Source of the DNA: Pseudofabraea citricarpa
Lineage: Eukaryota > Ascomycota > Leotiomycetes > Helotiales > Dermateaceae
Assembly: GCA_029641185.1 (NCBI GenBank)
Contig: JAPWGK010000006.1
Location: 62,001-126,000, forward strand
DNA: 64,000 bases
Direction of reading: 5' to 3'
The position numbers were made by a program, and so were the translations under genes. This document shows positions 1 to 10,960 of this stretch, in pieces. The number at the start of each line of letters is the position of its first letter. The stretch's first letter is position 1. The notes beneath the pieces were generated by a model. It saw only the letters and a list, made by a program, of their open reading frames with translations, had not been told where the DNA came from and did no database searches.

Positions 1-554
1 GCCAAGCACCGCATATCTTCACGCGCTGCAATAGATGGGGGGTTCCTTACATGGCACTAGGAGCCAGTGTCATGTTTTCATTCCTAGCATACCTCAACGT
101 TGGTGGCAACGGTGTTCAGATCTTCAACTGGTTTATCAACTTGACAAACACTTCCGGTTTCATTTCTTGGGTCTGTTGCTGTATCATATTCTTTCGCTTC
201 CGCAGAGCCTGCGTAGCACAGGAGATCACGAATCTGCCGTACAAGTCCAACATCCAACCGTATCTTGCTTGGTTATCAATGTTTGCTTTTGGCATCCTCT
301 GTTTGCTGAATGGCTTTAGCGTCTTCTTTCCTGGAAAATGGTCTGTTTCTGCTTTCTTGACTGCTTATATTGGCCTCCCAATGTTTTTGAGCATCTACAT
401 CGGCCATCGTATTTATTCTTGGAAAGAAGGGTTTTTTATTCCTTCGAATGAGGTCGATATGGTTACGGGGTTAGATGAGGTGCTTGCTACAGAGAAGCCT
501 GTCGTGGTCCGAGAAGCAAAGTGGTGGCATAAGTTTGAAACAATTTTTTCGTAA
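1..554 (+). CDS. Amino-acid permease, C-terminal part (cut by window edge)
   Basis: The reading frame is open from the left edge (codons from base 3) to TAA at 552-554, so only about the last 180 residues are visible. They show hydrophobic membrane segments separated by short charged loops and the sequence CNRWGVPYMA at the start, which is typical of the fungal YAT amino-acid permease family. The tail after the last segment is cytosolic, with a VDMVTGLDEV stretch of the kind seen near the end of these permeases. The expected role is proton-coupled amino-acid uptake at the plasma membrane. Substrate cannot be told from this fragment. An aldehyde dehydrogenase gene follows on the same strand about 0.8 kb downstream. 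Confidence 0.85.
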   Translation, partial: QAPHIFTRCNRWGVPYMALGASVMFSFLAYLNVGGNGVQIFNWFINLTNTSGFISWVCCCIIFFRFRRACVAQEITNLPYKSNIQPYLAWLSMFAFGILCLLNGFSVFFPGKWSVSAFLTAYIGLPMFLSIYIGHRIYSWKEGFFIPSNEVDMVTGLDEVLATEKPVVVREAKWWHKFETIFS

Positions 555-1378
555 TAAAATTGATTGTTAGAATTTACCCTTAAGGATATATAAAAATGAG
601 TCTATAGGTGCGACAATTTCCCAAGAGTTACTTGTGAAGCTCATAATGCGCAAACGACGAGCGAGGGATTAACATTGAAATATGATTTTAATGTCAACCT
701 TACACCATCAATAAATTACACCACCAATAGAAAAGGGCTTAAGTCCCTAGAGCGTTCATTCATTATCATCTCCCATTTCTCGGATTGAATATGATCATCC
801 TAGATTTCATCCTTTCAGCTGCTTCCGTCACTATTTACAAGAGGATATTATTGCCTTCAGAGTTGTTCCAAATTAGTCGAGATAGCCGTTTATATCAGTA
901 TCTTCAATGTAAGAACGAAAGCACACAGCTTATCTGGTGGTCATGCACCTTACGGGTTGCGTTTGTTGGGTGCGAGAAAGAACAGGGTTGTATCCACCTC
1001 AGCAAATCGCTATCTCTTGCCCATTTCGTGATGACTCGGCCCCACTGCCGCCATACTTCAGTCGCGATGATCGGCAGCTCCTTTGCAAGAGACTACTGGG
1101 CTTATCGCTCCCCCGTTTTAAGCATACGCACAGGGAGCATCATTGTGGATAAGTTTTCTTGGGACGTCTATCTACTCTTGCTTCAAGGTATAATTCTCGG
1201 CCCCGAAACGTGGAGAAGATTATTCCGGGGATAGCAAGGTCCCCGGGGAATTGCTTTCTCATCCACGACCTTAAGCATTCTTTTCAAGTTCATACCCGCC
1301 GGAAAATACCAGGCCCAACCTTTTACCTTTTCCATAATTGAGATTAATTAACTGATTTACATACTAACATTCTGGGAA
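555..1378. other. Intergenic, 824 bp
   Basis: Spacer between the permease stop and the aldehyde dehydrogenase start. It contains several open frames, but none has recognisable protein features or splice-linked continuation. I see no RNA gene or repeat. It presumably holds the permease terminator and the dehydrogenase promoter. Confidence 0.6.
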
Positions 1379-3096
1379 ATGATGTTGGCTGACCAAGCTT
1401 TGTTTATGCAAAAGGCATTCATAAATGGTCAATGGGTCAATTCAGTGTCTGAAAAGACCTTCGACGTTCACAGTTCGTAGCCAGCATCCTACTGCTGCAA
1501 GGGTTTCTCACTAACATCTGTCCCCAATAAATATAGATCCTGCAACGGGCGAGAAGCTGGGGACATGTCCAGAATGTAGCCCTTTAGATGCAGAAAAAGC
1601 CATCCAGAGTGCTTCGCAGGCTTTTATCACTTGGCGACGTCGATCAGGAAGAGATAGATCTCGAATTCTACGCAAATGGCACGATCTTGTAATTGAAGCA
1701 CAAGATGACCTCGCCAAACTGATCACAGTTGAAAATGGAAAGGCCAAACCGGATGCACTCGGAGAAGTTATTTTTGCTGCCAGCTTCTTAGAATGGTTCT
1801 CCGAAGAAGCCGCAAGGGTATATGGTGAAATCATCCCTCACAGCAAGGCAAATGTCAGAGCGAGCGTGGTAAAAGAACCAATCGGTGTCTGTGGAATGAT
1901 CACCCCGTAAATAATATCTTCTATCCGATGGCGATATTTAAAAGCTAATATTTATATAGATGGAATTTTCCAGCTGGTATGCTGGCGAGGAAAGTAGCTG
2001 CTGCTCTAGCTGCCGGTTGTACGTGTGTTGTAAAGACGGCAGGGGAGACGCCTTTTACAGCTAATGCACTTCTGGTATTAGCAGAACGTGCAGGAGTTCC
2101 GAAAGGGGTCATTAATATTGTAACGGCCCTCGAAAATACGCCTGAGATTGGCCAAGTACTTTGTGCTTCGCCGATTGTGAAGAAAATTTCTTTTACTGGT
2201 TCTACTCGAGTGGGATCGATTCTCATGCGGCAATGCAGCGGTACTCTAAAGAAGCTCAGTCTTGAACTGGGTGGAAATGCACCGTTCATAATTTTCGATG
2301 ATGCGGATTTGCAAATTGCAATTGATGGACTTATTGCTAGCAAGTTTAAGTGTTCAGGTCAGACTTGCGTCTGCGCCAACCGAGTCTATGTTCAAAGTGG
2401 CATATTTGATAAGTTTGCCGAGAAGCTTGTTGAAACTGTGAAGCAGTTTCGGGTTGGTAATGGCATGGAAGAAGGTGTGACCCATGGGCCGTTGATTCAT
2501 GGTGCAGCTGTCGACAAAGTCACAGCCCATGTTGAAGATGCAGTCTCGAAAGGTGCTAAAATACTACTTGGTGGTTCTGGAATCCCCAAACTTGGTAAGT
2601 TCTGGAGAGCTCTTTTCAAGTCTATCTAATGTCTTCTTAGGCAAGAATTTCTACCAACCTACAATCCTCACGAATATGAAACACAATATGGCTGTTGTAC
2701 AGGAAGAAACCTTTGGACCGATGGCAGCACTCTTCAAGTTTAATACCGAAGCAGAAGTTATTAGCCAAGCTAACAATAGTGACGTTGGGCTTGCCGCATA
2801 TGTTTTCACTAAAGACTTAGACAGGGCTTATTACATGTCCGAGGCTTTGGAGGTTGGAATGGTTGGAATCAATACTGGTGTGATATCTGATGCATCTTCT
2901 CCGTAAGTCGATATAAGAGGTTCTAACTTTTGTGGATAAGACTTTCACTGACTTCATATCCCTAAGTTTTGGTGGTGTAAAGTTGTCGGGCCTTGGTAGA
3001 GAGGGAAGTAAATATGGGTTGGAGGAGTATTTACAGCTAAAAACTGTTCTTGTTGCCGGTGTAGGAATTAGCTCAGCACCCCGAGCACATTTGTAA
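1379..3096 (+). CDS. NAD(P)+ aldehyde dehydrogenase, succinate-semialdehyde dehydrogenase type
   Basis: Five exons restore one frame: 1379-1472, 1537-1906, 1960-2594, 2641-2902 and 2967-3096, giving about 496 residues, the usual length for the family. Intron 1 has a clear CTAAC branch point. The start is the first of two adjacent ATGs. Visible motifs are FNGQWV-like N-terminal NGQWV, NPATGEKL, the PWNFP cofactor-fold segment, LELGGNAPF with the general-base Glu, and GQTCVCANR with the catalytic Cys, the last matching succinate-semialdehyde dehydrogenases (GabD/Uga2 type). The reaction would be oxidation of an aldehyde to its acid. The protein ends in AHL, a peroxisomal PTS1-like tripeptide that is not expected of a cytosolic GABA-shunt enzyme. 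Neighbours are a permease upstream and a hydroxyacid oxidase downstream. The true substrate could be another aldehyde. Confidence 0.9.
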
Positions 3097-3815
3097 ACAT
3101 TGCTAAATAAAAACTTTTGCAAGCATATAAGACTGGTAGACCTTTTCTGCTTCCAATCGGATAGAAAGGGTATTATTTAGAGTGAATTTCTATGTTCTTG
3201 GCTAGAAACAACGCTACAAATTGTTTGTTGATCTATCAAAGGTCTGGTAATAATATTTGTGCAACTGTCCCCTCCTTGTAGTCACCTTTTCGTCCCGTTC
3301 CTTTAAGGCGATAAGAAACTTGAATGAAGTCCTCATTTTATGAAAACCATAGTGATAAATTATTGCTTACATACTGCACAACAGTATTTTGAATTTCCTC
3401 GTTCAAGATACTACTATCACAATAAGTGGGGGTATCCACATTGGCTAGAACTTTGTCAAAAGTGGAAAGTCACCCCGTTGTGATAAGAGAAGCTCGCTAA
3501 CTGGTGTGTGATACGTATCTTAGAACTCCTGATTTATGACAGCCACATATTATTACTAGATTCATCTGATTTTAAGCCAAGACTTCCATTTATCTGTGGA
3601 TTTATTCGGTGCTAATTTCATGAGAGCAAATTTACAAATCTGGTTAGTTATCAACTTCGCTTATATGGATGGGTTTGCCATGTCGCTCTATTATACTAAA
3701 GTGATCTTCCCCTCAAATATCATTAGAATCGGAACATCGTTTAGTGATTCAAGCTACTTCTAGGGAGATAAGTGTAGGTTTAGCTTCAGAGACTTCTACT
3801 GCAGTCCTTACTGAC
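3097..3815. other. Intergenic, about 720 bp
   Basis: AT-rich spacer between two plus-strand genes. I see no coding exon, RNA gene or repeat. The stretch just upstream of 3816 presumably carries the promoter of the FMN oxidase gene. Confidence 0.6.
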
Positions 3816-5171
3816 ATGAACTCTAGCCATCGTAACATTTTCGCACACGCCACGATGACTCCGAAAAGCACTCAAGCTCTCAAAAATGAAAAAGAAGATC
3901 CTATTACTGTGAATGAAATAGAAAAGATCGCTCAACGAAATCTGTCTCGCAGCGTCTGGAATTATTATGCGTGTGGATCGGATGATGAGCATGCAATGAG
4001 GAGAAATATTGATGCTTTTAACTGGTTTGCTTCTTCTGTATCCTTTCATATCTACATCTCACAGATTACAGTCTCTATATATGTCCTCGCGTTTTACAAG
4101 ATGTCACACGTATCAACACATCTATTGAACTCTTTGGCACCCAATATCCCCTTCCAATTGGCATTGCCCCAAGTGCTATGCAGAAATTAGTTGGTGGTGA
4201 AGGCGAGATGGACGTGGCACGTGCTGCTTGTAACTTGGGCATCAACGTTACTCTCTCTTCGCAGTCAACTACAAGCCTAGAAGATGTAATGGGCGTGAAA
4301 AAGGATAGATTTGGTGGACCTGAGTTTTGGTTTCAGGTTTATCTAACACTGGATCCTGAGAAAAGTGTGCCTTTGATCAAGCGGGCTGAGGGTGAGTAGA
4401 TATCCACATGCGCATTTAGTTGAAACCAGTTTTGTAAACTAATCATGAATAGCTGCCGGTTATCAAGCTCTCGTTCTGACAGTCGACACTCCGGTTTTGG
4501 GTAATCGCATAAATGAGCGCAAGGTCCCGCTTGCCCTGCCATCAAACCTTCGTTTGGCAAATATCGAATCATCCGGATCTTTACCTAGTGTTCGTAGACC
4601 AACTTTCAATAGACTTCTTATGGATTCTAGGACAGCTAAAGAAGCCGATGAAGTAATATCATCAGCTGGTGGATCAATTCACAGCTCTTCTCTGACTTGG
4701 GAAAATACTATTCCTTTCTTGCGAAGAATATCTTCAACTATGAAGATAATTCTCAAGGGTATTATGACTCCTGAGGATGCATATTTGGCAGTTCAACATG
4801 GTGCAGATGCGATAGTTGTTTCAAATCATGGTGGTCGTCAGTTGGACTCCGTAGCCAGTGCTCTAGATGTGCTGCCAGAGATCGTGAAGGTAGTGGCTGG
4901 ACGGATTCCAATTTTCGTGGATGGTGGGGTTAGAAGAGGAAGTGATGTTTTCAAAGCTCTTGCGCTGGGAGCAGATTTTGTACTTGTTGGTAGACCCATT
5001 CTTTGGGGTTTGAGCTTTAATGGTCGTAATGGCGTTGAGACTGTTATGAACATCCTAGAAAGAGAGTTAAGTCGTACAATGGCTCTTGCGGGTGTTAGTA
5101 CTATTGCTGATATCAAGGGCACCGCATTACATGTCATTAATAGAGGTGGTTTTGGTATCTCTAGAATTTAA
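3816..5171 (+). CDS. FMN-dependent 2-hydroxyacid oxidase/dehydrogenase (lactate/glycolate oxidase family)
   Basis: Exons 3816-4024, 4072-4391 and 4453-5171 give 415 residues, or 402 if translation starts at the in-frame ATG at 3855, which fits the family length better. The first intron (4025-4071) is inferred by frame: it joins AFN to PRVLQDVTRI. Family marks are GIAPSAMQKL (FMN site), SSQSTTSLEDV, FWFQVYL, LTVDTPVLGNR, SNHGGRQLD with the catalytic His and substrate-binding Arg, and DGGVRRGSDVFKALALGA (phosphate loop). There is no cytochrome b5 domain, so this is the oxidase-like form rather than cytochrome b2. It would oxidise an alpha-hydroxyacid to a 2-oxoacid. The C-terminus is SRI, a PTS1-like signal, so it is probably peroxisomal. 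It is convergent with the PhyH gene. Confidence 0.88.
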
Positions 5172-5410
5172 ATGTCACTCTTAAATTCAATGATGAAAAC
5201 ATAAATTCGTTCTTGTATGATTTTTGTTTGGCTTGCTTAATGTCGCTAATATCACTTGCTATACAGATATGGCAATAAAACAGGAGTTATAACGTCTTCT
5301 TTGCCCTTATACCTTTTTTTTTTACGTTGCGCACTCGAGTAGCATGGTGATAAAGTATTCGATCAGTTAATTGGATAAAATAGGGATAATGTTGGAATTC
5401 CAGCTTCCCA

Positions 5411-6462
5411 CTAGTCCAAATCAACTAGATTGTCTGGGTCATATGTGCCATTTATATGAGCCATGGGACTGACAAAATCAATGAAACCCAGATTTGGCGA
5501 CGAGATAGCATATCCAATCCTCGCTTGTTCCTTGTCAGACCATTTCTGAACCTGTTCTGCGGGAAACTCAAGGTATACGTTTTCCTCCGCTCGATGTGTA
5601 CCCCGACAGAAGAATAATCCATGCACGGGTCGATTCTGATCCTTGGTTTGGTTTGCACCACCAGCATGGTATGTTGAGCCTAGGAACAGTATGGCTTCCC
5701 CGGGTACCATTGTAGCACGAATAGACTCCCCGCGATTTGGTGCACGCTCATCTCCCCAAAGGTGCGATCCAGGAATTACCTTAACTATTGTCAAAACCAA
5801 GTGACGGTTTATTGATTGAATAAACTTACCAACGTTGCTCCATTTTCCAGCGTGGATTCAACACCTGGAATCAGAAGAGTCATGCTCACATCTGCATTCT
5901 TCAAGTAGCCCGTTTTGATCATGTCAATATGATCAACATGATGAACTTTATCGTCGCTAGGAAGGTTAGCTTTACCAGGATGGTTTGAAGTTTTTTCCTT
6001 ACCGATGAAGACGTTGACCAACTGCTCCTGGTCTGACATCAATAGTTGAAGCCGTAGATAATATGGGTAAACTTGTATGGACGGTCGGGACGTCATCATA
6101 AAAGATCCGGGTCGTCTTGGCGAGGAAATGGTTGAGAATTTGAAATAAGGTATCATTCCCGATCCACTCTTTTCTTGCAGTGTCACTTCGACCTACAAGG
6201 CGTGTGCATCGACGAGTTTCGGGTGGAAACAGCTTTCCCTGAATGCAATGAATGAATGGTCTGAAATGATGGCTCTGGAGACCCTTACTTTCCATGGCTT
6301 GTCTGCATCAACAAATGACTTTACTTCTGCATTGACCTTACAGACCACATCGGGTGAAGTAAAGTTACGCAAAATAACGGCACCGTCTCTTTCAATTGTA
6401 GATGTGACCCTCTCGATGTCATTCATGTCAACACGTTCAATTTTAGGAGTGGCAGAAGGCAT
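5411..6462 (-). CDS. Phytanoyl-CoA dioxygenase (PhyH) family Fe(II)/2-oxoglutarate oxygenase
   Basis: Four exons on the minus strand (6462-6289, 6238-6003, 5956-5830, 5779-5411) give 301 residues with phases that match at every junction. The iron-binding HxD is HRD in QRLHRDDKVHHVDH, formed across the second intron. The distal His lies in TYHAGGANQT, followed by an Arg-rich segment NRPVHGLFF suited to 2-oxoglutarate binding. FLGSTYHAGG and VIPGSHLWGDE are typical of the fungal PhyH branch, which includes both fatty-acyl alpha-hydroxylases and secondary-metabolite oxygenases. An upstream in-frame ATG near 6540 exists but adds a hydrophobic, non-family leader, so I chose 6462. No PTS1 is visible (ends VDLD). 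Substrate is unknown. Confidence 0.88.
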
Positions 6463-6947
6463 TGTGACTTGAAGATACAAGAAAACTGATAGGATTGTTG
6501 AGAATTTAGAAACAAAAGGTATTTCAGAATAAAGCGACACACGGACGTGGAACGCAGTGATTTAATATATTTCGTTGAACTTCCCCTCCTGTTAAATGAT
6601 TTATCGCCGCTTATCATATCTCGTTGCGATAAGGCAGGTAATTGAAAGCAAGTGGAGTATAAGTTTTAGCGTACAATTCCAAATGCAAGGGCAATCTAAA
6701 ATAAGGCAAGTGACCCCGGGTGAGAATAACCTCGCAACAATGCTCTGATATCAAAGGTATAGCAATAAAAGAATATATTACTATGTGATAGGTAAAATTC
6801 CTTGTGGGATTCCACAGAAAGTAAATAAAAATGATTGTTACAAATTGTATGTACTAAGAAGTAAAAGGTTTTCCGGCGCACTTTAATAGAAGCCAGCCGG
6901 TCTGGATGTTGTAATAGGCTAGGAGCCTTCTAGACTATATATGGCGA
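6463..6947. other. Intergenic, 485 bp
   Basis: AT-rich spacer upstream of the PhyH gene and downstream of the AttH-like gene, both on the minus strand. TATA-like AT runs near 6561-6575 lie about 100 bp upstream of the PhyH start. Nothing else is recognised. Confidence 0.5.
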
Positions 6948-8069
6948 TTATACAATGGCTGGGTTGTTCATCATCTCAGTAACGCCGGCGCCAGTGGAGT
7001 TGGCTTCTCCAACACGTCCTCCTGTCGTACGGCCAATCCAACGCGAGTATGCTCTCTGGCTAGGATTGGTCAAGGTAACAGTTTTCATGGAAAAGGCATA
7101 CTTCCCTTGCGTAGGACTGTCTATCTCGATATCCCAACTTTCCACATCTGTTCCAGGCGTCAAGGGTACCGAAGTATTGGGGCCTTGGGGGGTGACTTTG
7201 ACAATTGAACAGGCAGAAATCAAAGGTTTGCCATCTTCGGCAAGATAAGCGCTGGATGTAACATTCAACGATTCATCCAGATGGTAGAAAAACACCAGAG
7301 AGTATTTGCCGACGTTGGAGTGGCCCCAGTACCATTGGTGCAGATTGTTTGCAAACCCGATCGCACCCCAGTTCTAGTGGTATTGTTAGGATCTCCTCTC
7401 GAGCTACGAAACCGGACGACTAACCTGATCATGGTATCCAGAGCCTTCAAAAGATAGCTCAGTCCCGTTGACTACCAAGTCAACAGTGGCGTATGAATCG
7501 GGAATCGCGTTACCCCAGGCCAGGAACGGAGCGAAGTCGAAAGAACCCTCAGGACTATTGAGCCCACACGCTACATGAGCAGGGGCGCGAGATCGCATTG
7601 TAATCTTGCCCGAGACGCCAACTTGGGGTAAGTCCAGGGTTAAATGATATACACTCAAATCAGAGGCTCCGAACCAGGTCATTGCCCCATCATCCAAGAA
7701 GCCCTGAGAACCATCACCAGCCGTGCTAAGCTGCAGGGCTCCAACTGGGACAGGTTGAAAAGGAAACTTAGTACCATTGGGCCAAATAATTTCGAGCAGG
7801 ATTACGTTGGTCTCGGGGAACCAGCCAGGATAAAACTGCGCAACCAGCAGGGCATCCGAGTTGTGAGAGACAACATCAAAATACCACCACTGATATGCAG
7901 ATCCATTGTTGACCTCGATGTGAGGTCCATCAAATGCTGTTATACCGACATGACTGTCTGCAGCCGTTGTACCGTTGAACTGTCCCGTGGGTATGACATA
8001 GGCTTCTGGTTTTGGGGAGGCAAGCGCCAGCGTACCCAGGGCCGCAAAGACGAAAGCTGTGATTTGCAT
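6948..8069 (-). CDS. Secreted AttH/kievitone-hydratase-like lipocalin-fold protein
   Basis: Two exons (8069-7425 and 7373-6948) encode 356 residues. The N-terminus is a signal peptide (residues 1 to about 18, hydrophobic core AFVFAALGTLALA) and several NGT/NGS/NTS sequons follow, so the protein is likely secreted and glycosylated. The motif YQWWYFDVVS near the N-terminus and the two-domain beta-rich layout match the fungal family that includes kievitone hydratase, AttH/CrtC-like proteins and the lipocalin-like Diels-Alderases. Known members hydrate phenolic phytoalexins or catalyse cyclisations. Which chemistry applies here cannot be read from sequence. The secretion signal favours the kievitone-hydratase side over intracellular Diels-Alderases. 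The intron carries a CTAAC branch point. Confidence 0.78.
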
Positions 8070-8170
8070 AATTGAATGTTTGCGTTGTACTGGAGCTGCG
8101 GGTTGGATATGGCTTGGAAAAAGGGCGTTGAGGGCTGGTTTTAGAAGAACAGGTAGTGATGATACCAGGT

Positions 8171-8177
8171 TTTTATA
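8171..8177 (-). promoter_or_regulatory. TATA-box-like element of the AttH-like gene
   Basis: On the minus strand the sequence reads TATAAAA about 100 bp upstream of the ATG at 8069. This is consistent in position with a TATA box of a regulated, secreted-enzyme gene. Inferred from sequence only. Confidence 0.4.
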
Positions 8178-9499
8178 GAAGTCACATTATTGCACTTGCT
8201 AGGAGCTGGTAGCATTGATAATGCCATCATGATGGGATCCACACGGTCAAGAAAACACGGGTCGCTGCAAAAATCCGTGATTCCGATTCCGTTAAACGAG
8301 ATTTTGCAACTATTCACCCTCCGAAACCCTACGATCTCGGCGAAGAGAATATCAATGTCCGAGGCTGTACTATCTTGGAGGTTATTCATTTCCCGAGGTT
8401 ATATTGCTCTAGGCACAATTTACAAAGGAGCTGAGCCTGAATAATACACTATATCGCTTACAATGAGAAGTAAATAAGAAAGTGTTAAAAGTAAGCGAGG
8501 GAGAGAAAAAGGCGAATGGATAGAACGATTTAAAAATAACGTATGGTCATAGTTATCATTCATTAATTTACTAGTTGAACGAGCGCTTGATATTGAAACC
8601 TATCAAATCGTCCAAACAATAAAAAGGGCGATATTTGTAGATATTTTATGTACAAAGAAGTGTACCTCAGTACCTTCTTGATACTTCATCTTCTTGACTG
8701 GCTTATATCCAACGTGGTGCAGGCAGCTGCAAGGGGTAGAAGAGTTGTTAGCCGGTAGTGGCTGCAGATAAGCTTACTGAATATGCCTCTTCGAATGAGG
8801 TATAGGCAGGAATCTTCCGTTATAGATCCACTAGAAATATTAGGTATTTCGCGAAATTATGAAGATGGCCAGTTGAGCTACAAGTTCCTTCCATAAATCC
8901 GGCAACTCTTCGGCCAAGCTTGACCTTCGAGCTGCCTTGCTACGAATAGTCTTTCCGCCTCCTTTCAAATATTAAATTTGAGCGCGTTTATTCCATACAG
9001 GGCTAAGACCCATTGCTTTCACTTCGATGAGCATCATATCATCCCCGGGGTCTTGATTATTGACTTTTATAAAGATGATGTTCTCGTATCGGTATAATTC
9101 TGCCATTGTATGTAGTTGATTCAGAATATTAAGTTGCTTCTCTCGCTGACCGAGCAAGCTTTAGCTTTTGTGGTCTTCTAGGGTCAAGAGTACCTGTAAA
9201 TAAACATTCAAGCAGAAGTGGTTTTATTAAAATGACCCTTAGAAGTACCACTTTAAGTAGGTATAAACAAAAGGTTCTCATTTAAAAGGTGAAGTAGCCG
9301 GTAATAAAAACATCTTAAATTAAATTAAATCAACTACGGTTGACATAAAAAAATATGCTTTAGCTTATAGTTGTATGAAACCAAGGAGAACTGGGTTATT
9401 ATTATCGATAGTGGGGGTATAATTAGTTCAAAACTAGTTGTTGTTATTTTCAATTGGGCAGCTGAGGATATAGACTGGTTATCGGGATTCCAATAGTGC
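8178..9499. other. Intergenic, about 1.3 kb, AT-rich
   Basis: No supportable gene. A 61-codon minus-strand frame at 8972-9157 has ordinary amino-acid composition but no recognisable family or convincing flanking exons. It could be a gene relic. No RNA gene or repeat is seen. Confidence 0.5.
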
Positions 9500-10960
9500 T
9501 TAAGCACAGTCTATCGAAGCAAACAATCCAGGGGTTGCTTCTAGGACTTCTTGCAAAAAGCAATCTAAGTGCCTATTAACCTCGATCGGGGCCTCAACCT
9601 CCATGAAATGACCAGCATTGACCGTTCTTACCCAGATATTAGGGGCATGTGGCACCGTGAGACTTAATTGCAGGCTAGGGACGCCAACAGGATCTTTGTC
9701 CGCCAAAAGTAGGAGGACTGGCTTTTGAATCGTTGCTGATACTGATTGGAGAGCTACCCCGTGTTAGATTCCGCTTGATCTAGGGATTATATCCGATATC
9801 ATTCGGCTTACCTTCCTCGTCGGCCCGGTTGATGCCTCTCATATAAGACTTATACCACTTCAAAGGGCCATCAAGTCCGCCTTGCGCCCTTATAATAGCC
9901 TTCCACTGCTCTTGAATTGGCGCGGTTATGAACTTTCCGACTGGTGCTCTCTGATCCTCTCTGATCCATTGCTTGAATGCACCAAGGGGTGCGAAGTGCT
10001 CCCTCCAGTATGTCGCATTGTAAGTATACATAAGAGTAAACAACGAGTCCAACTAGAGAATCATATAAGGGGCTAGCCAGTAAGTAAAGGGGATGAAGTA
10101 CTTACACGTGCATCAATAATCGAAGCTGCATCATCTTCATTGTTAAAGGGCCAGTATCCATACACTGTATAACCAAGGGTGTTCAAGGTTCTATTGTTCA
10201 GGGCAGCAACGCTAGCTTCATCTAACTCAGCCCCAGGAGCAATGTATCCAATATCTAGAAATGCAACTGCTATCAAGCGGTCCGACTCATAAGTTATGAA
10301 TCGTGACAGTAATGGCGACCCACTGATTGTTGGGCTATGAGCTGAGAGTCCATATTGAAAGATCGAGGCAAGCACTTAGCTAATTTGAACTTACAAGTCA
10401 TGACCAATGCCAACAACCTTGTCTATCCCCTCGCAGTCAAGCAGCTGGCTAAGCTCGGAAATCATGTTTTTGTAACTGTATGACTCCAAGTCGCTTGGAT
10501 TATCGGTGCCTCCGTAACCGAGCAGATCTGGTGCGATAATGCCGTATCCCTGCTGTCTAAAGTATTCGATTTGGTAGCGCCATTCATATGAGGACTCTGG
10601 GAATCCATGTAGAAACATGAGGTACGGCTTCTCGACTTCAAGGGGCGGGGAGAAGACATAGCGATATGTAGTTCCAGTAGGAATTACTACGCTTCTAACT
10701 AAGTTCACGTAACTGGTGTTGGTAATGTCTGACTGTAAATTTTAAGTCAGTCATCGATGAGTGTGTACTGGCATTAGATGAAGGTGTATTTTACAGTATC
10801 TGGCTTATAATTGAAGTTGCATGAAGTCTAAAGTGAAAGTTAGTAACATAAATTCCGTGGATTTAACGGCAAGGATGTGACAAACTGTGACTACGGCTAG
10901 TGCCGATGATAATGCAGCGTAACTCACGATGAGTGTGGCTGTCACTAATGGAAGCTGCAT
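9500..10960 (-). CDS. Secreted epoxide hydrolase (alpha/beta hydrolase)
   Basis: Six exons (10960-10895, 10827-10795, 10732-10395, 10322-10106, 10052-9812, 9753-9500) join in frame to 382 residues. Exon 1 (22 codons) is entirely a signal peptide, MQLPLVTATLIVSYAALSSA. Exon 2 is only 33 nt. The first intron has a TACTAAC branch point. The catalytic set is that of soluble epoxide hydrolases: oxyanion HGFPESSYEWR, nucleophile Asp in GHDFGS (built across intron 3), second acid in LADKDPVG, and His in NAGHFMEVEAP. It would open epoxides to diols, outside the cell or in the secretory path. Substrate is unknown, and haloalkane dehalogenase is less likely given the HGFPES motif. Confidence 0.86.

Noticed and set aside
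3744..3815. Upstream extension of the FMN oxidase frame with a GTG start
   Set aside because: Nuclear fungal genes start at ATG. In-frame ATGs at 3816 and 3855 give normal family length.
6463..6540. Longer N-terminus for the PhyH protein from an upstream ATG
   Set aside because: The added residues are hydrophobic and unlike family N-termini. The 6462 start gives a standard protein.
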